Of a stretch of 64,000 nucleotides of DNA, positions 62,956 through 64,000 are shown piece after piece. The DNA is from Gp6-AA40 sp963818645 (GTDB lineage Bacteria > Acidobacteriota > Vicinamibacteria > Vicinamibacterales > UBA2999): contig CAWFTF010000025.1 in NCBI GenBank assembly GCA_963818645.1, positions 1 through 64,000 on the forward strand. The letters run 5' to 3'. The notes under the pieces were generated by a model. That model made no database searches. It worked only from the letters and a program-made list of their open reading frames with translations, and was not told the DNA's origin. Each line of letters opens with the position of its first letter. Within the stretch, counting starts at the first letter, position 1. The translations under genes and the position numbers were made by a program.

Positions 62956-63896
62956 CAGAAATAGCCTTCCCGCTTCTTCAACTCCATCGAGCCATCCTGA
63001 TCGTGATCGATGATGCGAAGCTGACGCTCTGATTGGCGCGTCGCGATCAGCTCCTCGATGATCTTCGGCACGGTGTCCGCGTCGGACTTGATCGCGCCCG
63101 TGCACGGCGAGCAGCCGAGCGAGCGCATGCGGCACTTCACGACCTGTGGCTTCTCGCCGGGCATCGTGACGACGAACGGTTGTTCCTGGACGATGAGCGA
63201 GGCGCCGCGGACGATCACCTCGCGCTCTCGCGCGAAGTAGAGCGGGACGATCGGGATGTTCTCCGCGTGGATGTAGTTCCACACGTCGATTTCGGTCCAG
63301 TTGGAGAGCGGGAACACGCGGATGCTTTCACCCGGCCGCAGCTTCGCGTTCAGGAGCGTCCAGAGCTCGGGACGCTGGCGCTTCGGATCCCATTGTCCGT
63401 TCGGGTCGCGCACGGAGAAGATGCGCTCCTTGGCGCGCGAGCGCTCCTCGTCGCGCCGAGCGCCGCCGATAGCCGCGTCGAAGTTCCCGGCCTGCAGCGC
63501 GTCGAGCAGCGACTTCGTCTTCAGCAGTCCGCAGCAGCGCTGCGTGCCCACCTTGAAGGGCTGCGTGCCGTCCGCGATCGCTTCCTCGTTCGTGTGGACG
63601 ATCAACCGCGCGCCGACGGCACGAGCCATCTCGTCGCGGAACTCGATCATCTCGCGGAACTTGTAGGTGGTATCGACGTGCAGCAGCGGAAACGGAATCG
63701 GACCCGGATAGAACGCCTTCTGGGCCAGCCGCAGCAGGACCGACGAGTCCTTGCCGATGGAGTAGAGCATCACTGGTCGTTCGAACTCGGCGACGACCTC
63801 GCGGAAGATGTGAATGCTCTCGGCCTCCAGCGCCCGGAGATGATCCAGGCGAGAGGCGGTGAGGGTCGAGTCAGGAGTCAGGGCCACTGTCGACAT
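62955..63896 (-). CDS. cysD: sulfate adenylyltransferase catalytic subunit
   Basis: 313 residues from ATG 63896 (AGGA four bases upstream; an ATG 18 bases earlier is less likely). PP-loop nucleotidyltransferase: MLYSIGKDSSVLL is the ATP-binding P-loop-like motif. HVDTTYKFREMIEFRDEM, CCGLLKTKSLLDAL and FPLSNWTEIDVWNYIHAENIPIVPLYF are family hallmarks, and the C-terminus ends KKREGYF as in nearly all CysD. It is the first gene of the operon; a strong terminator-like hairpin lies 20 bases upstream of it. Confidence 0.94.
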   Translation of the reverse strand: MSTVALTPDSTLTASRLDHLRALEAESIHIFREVVAEFERPVMLYSIGKDSSVLLRLAQKAFYPGPIPFPLLHVDTTYKFREMIEFRDEMARAVGARLIVHTNEEAIADGTQPFKVGTQRCCGLLKTKSLLDALQAGNFDAAIGGARRDEERSRAKERIFSVRDPNGQWDPKRQRPELWTLLNAKLRPGESIRVFPLSNWTEIDVWNYIHAENIPIVPLYFAREREVIVRGASLIVQEQPFVVTMPGEKPQVVKCRMRSLGCSPCTGAIKSDADTVPKIIEELIATRQSERQLRIIDHDQDGSMELKKREGYF

Positions 63897-63915
63897 GTTT
63901 CCTAAGACGTGCAAT

Positions 63916-63945
63916 AAAAAAGCCCGGGTTCGTGTCCCCGGGCTT
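63916..63945 (-). terminator. rho-independent terminator (possible attenuator) upstream of cysD
   Basis: On the minus strand a perfect nine-base stem AAGCCCGGG/CCCGGGCTT with an 8-nt loop is followed directly by TTTTTT, the textbook terminator. It lies only ~20 bases before the cysD start codon. It either ends an upstream gene outside the window or acts as an attenuator of cysDNH. A ten-codon frame (63983-63954, VNSKNTQTR) precedes it. Confidence 0.75.
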
Positions 63946-64000
63946 CGATCGCGTTAGCGTGTCTGGGTGTTTTTGCTATTCACCCGATTGCCAGATCGTC

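Noticed and set aside
1..64000. rRNA, tRNA, prophage or integrative element
   Set aside because: No rRNA segments, no foldable tRNA, no integrase, capsid or transposase reading frames were seen on either strand.

Overview
The window is high-GC, gene-dense bacterial DNA that reads as Acidobacteriota, most likely a Vicinamibacteria-type soil organism. The best single clue is a macrolide-export-like ADOP (acidobacterial duplicated orphan permease) gene at 31.6-34.2 kb. Supporting clues are the many secreted PQQ enzymes, secreted metallo-beta-lactamase-fold proteins, a TPR-CHAT/sigma/kinase locus and M56-BlaI pairs. The placement is inferred from gene content only.

Layout: 0-6 kb holds a Ca2+/H+ antiporter (cut by the window edge), a two-gene ABC exporter, an MscS channel and a Mut7-C protein. 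6-12.3 kb is a signalling locus: a TPR-CHAT lipoprotein, a lysine-rich repeat protein, an ECF-like sigma factor and a Ser/Thr kinase with a C-terminal DUF4384-like part. The CHAT and kinase genes are broken by many frameshifts. 12.3-15.4 kb has a cyclase-family lipoprotein, DinB, a small basic protein, a methyltransferase and a secreted protein. 15.4-26.2 kb is an iron/metal locus: TonB siderophore receptor, cytochrome c, two PepSY membrane proteins, an OmpR-type two-component system, a Do-type protease and an RlmA-like methyltransferase. Two promoters here share a direct-repeat operator, CTGAA-N6-CTGAATT. 26.2-29.2 kb is a type III polyketide synthase cluster (methyltransferase, FAD oxidoreductase, PKS). 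29.4-39.8 kb carries a Rieske protein, pirin, flavodoxin, the ADOP permease, a NarL-type two-component system, an MFS transporter and a sugar dehydrogenase. 39.9-45.2 kb is an RND efflux pair and an outer-membrane protein. 45.5-48.9 kb is an OpuC-type osmolyte ABC system and a pirin. 48.9-58.7 kb carries secreted hydrolases, homogentisate dioxygenase and a quinoprotein dehydrogenase. 58.7-60.9 kb is a BlaI/M56 pair and 61-63.9 kb is cysD-cysN-cysH.

Two features run through the whole window. First, many intergenic regions hold imperfect arrays of short words, nearly all with a 7-nt period. At least seven unrelated words are used (CAACTCC/TTGGGAG, TCCCGAA, TGATTGT, CCACCAA, GGTCAAA, AGTAGGC and an octamer GGTCCGAN). 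They are often arranged as long inverted repeats between genes and sometimes read into protein termini. They resemble the heptanucleotide STRR repeats of cyanobacteria and are the most interesting system here. Second, about a dozen otherwise conserved genes contain single-base frameshifts, which points to either an indel-prone (long-read) assembly or local gene decay; the TPR-CHAT/kinase locus is by far the worst affected.
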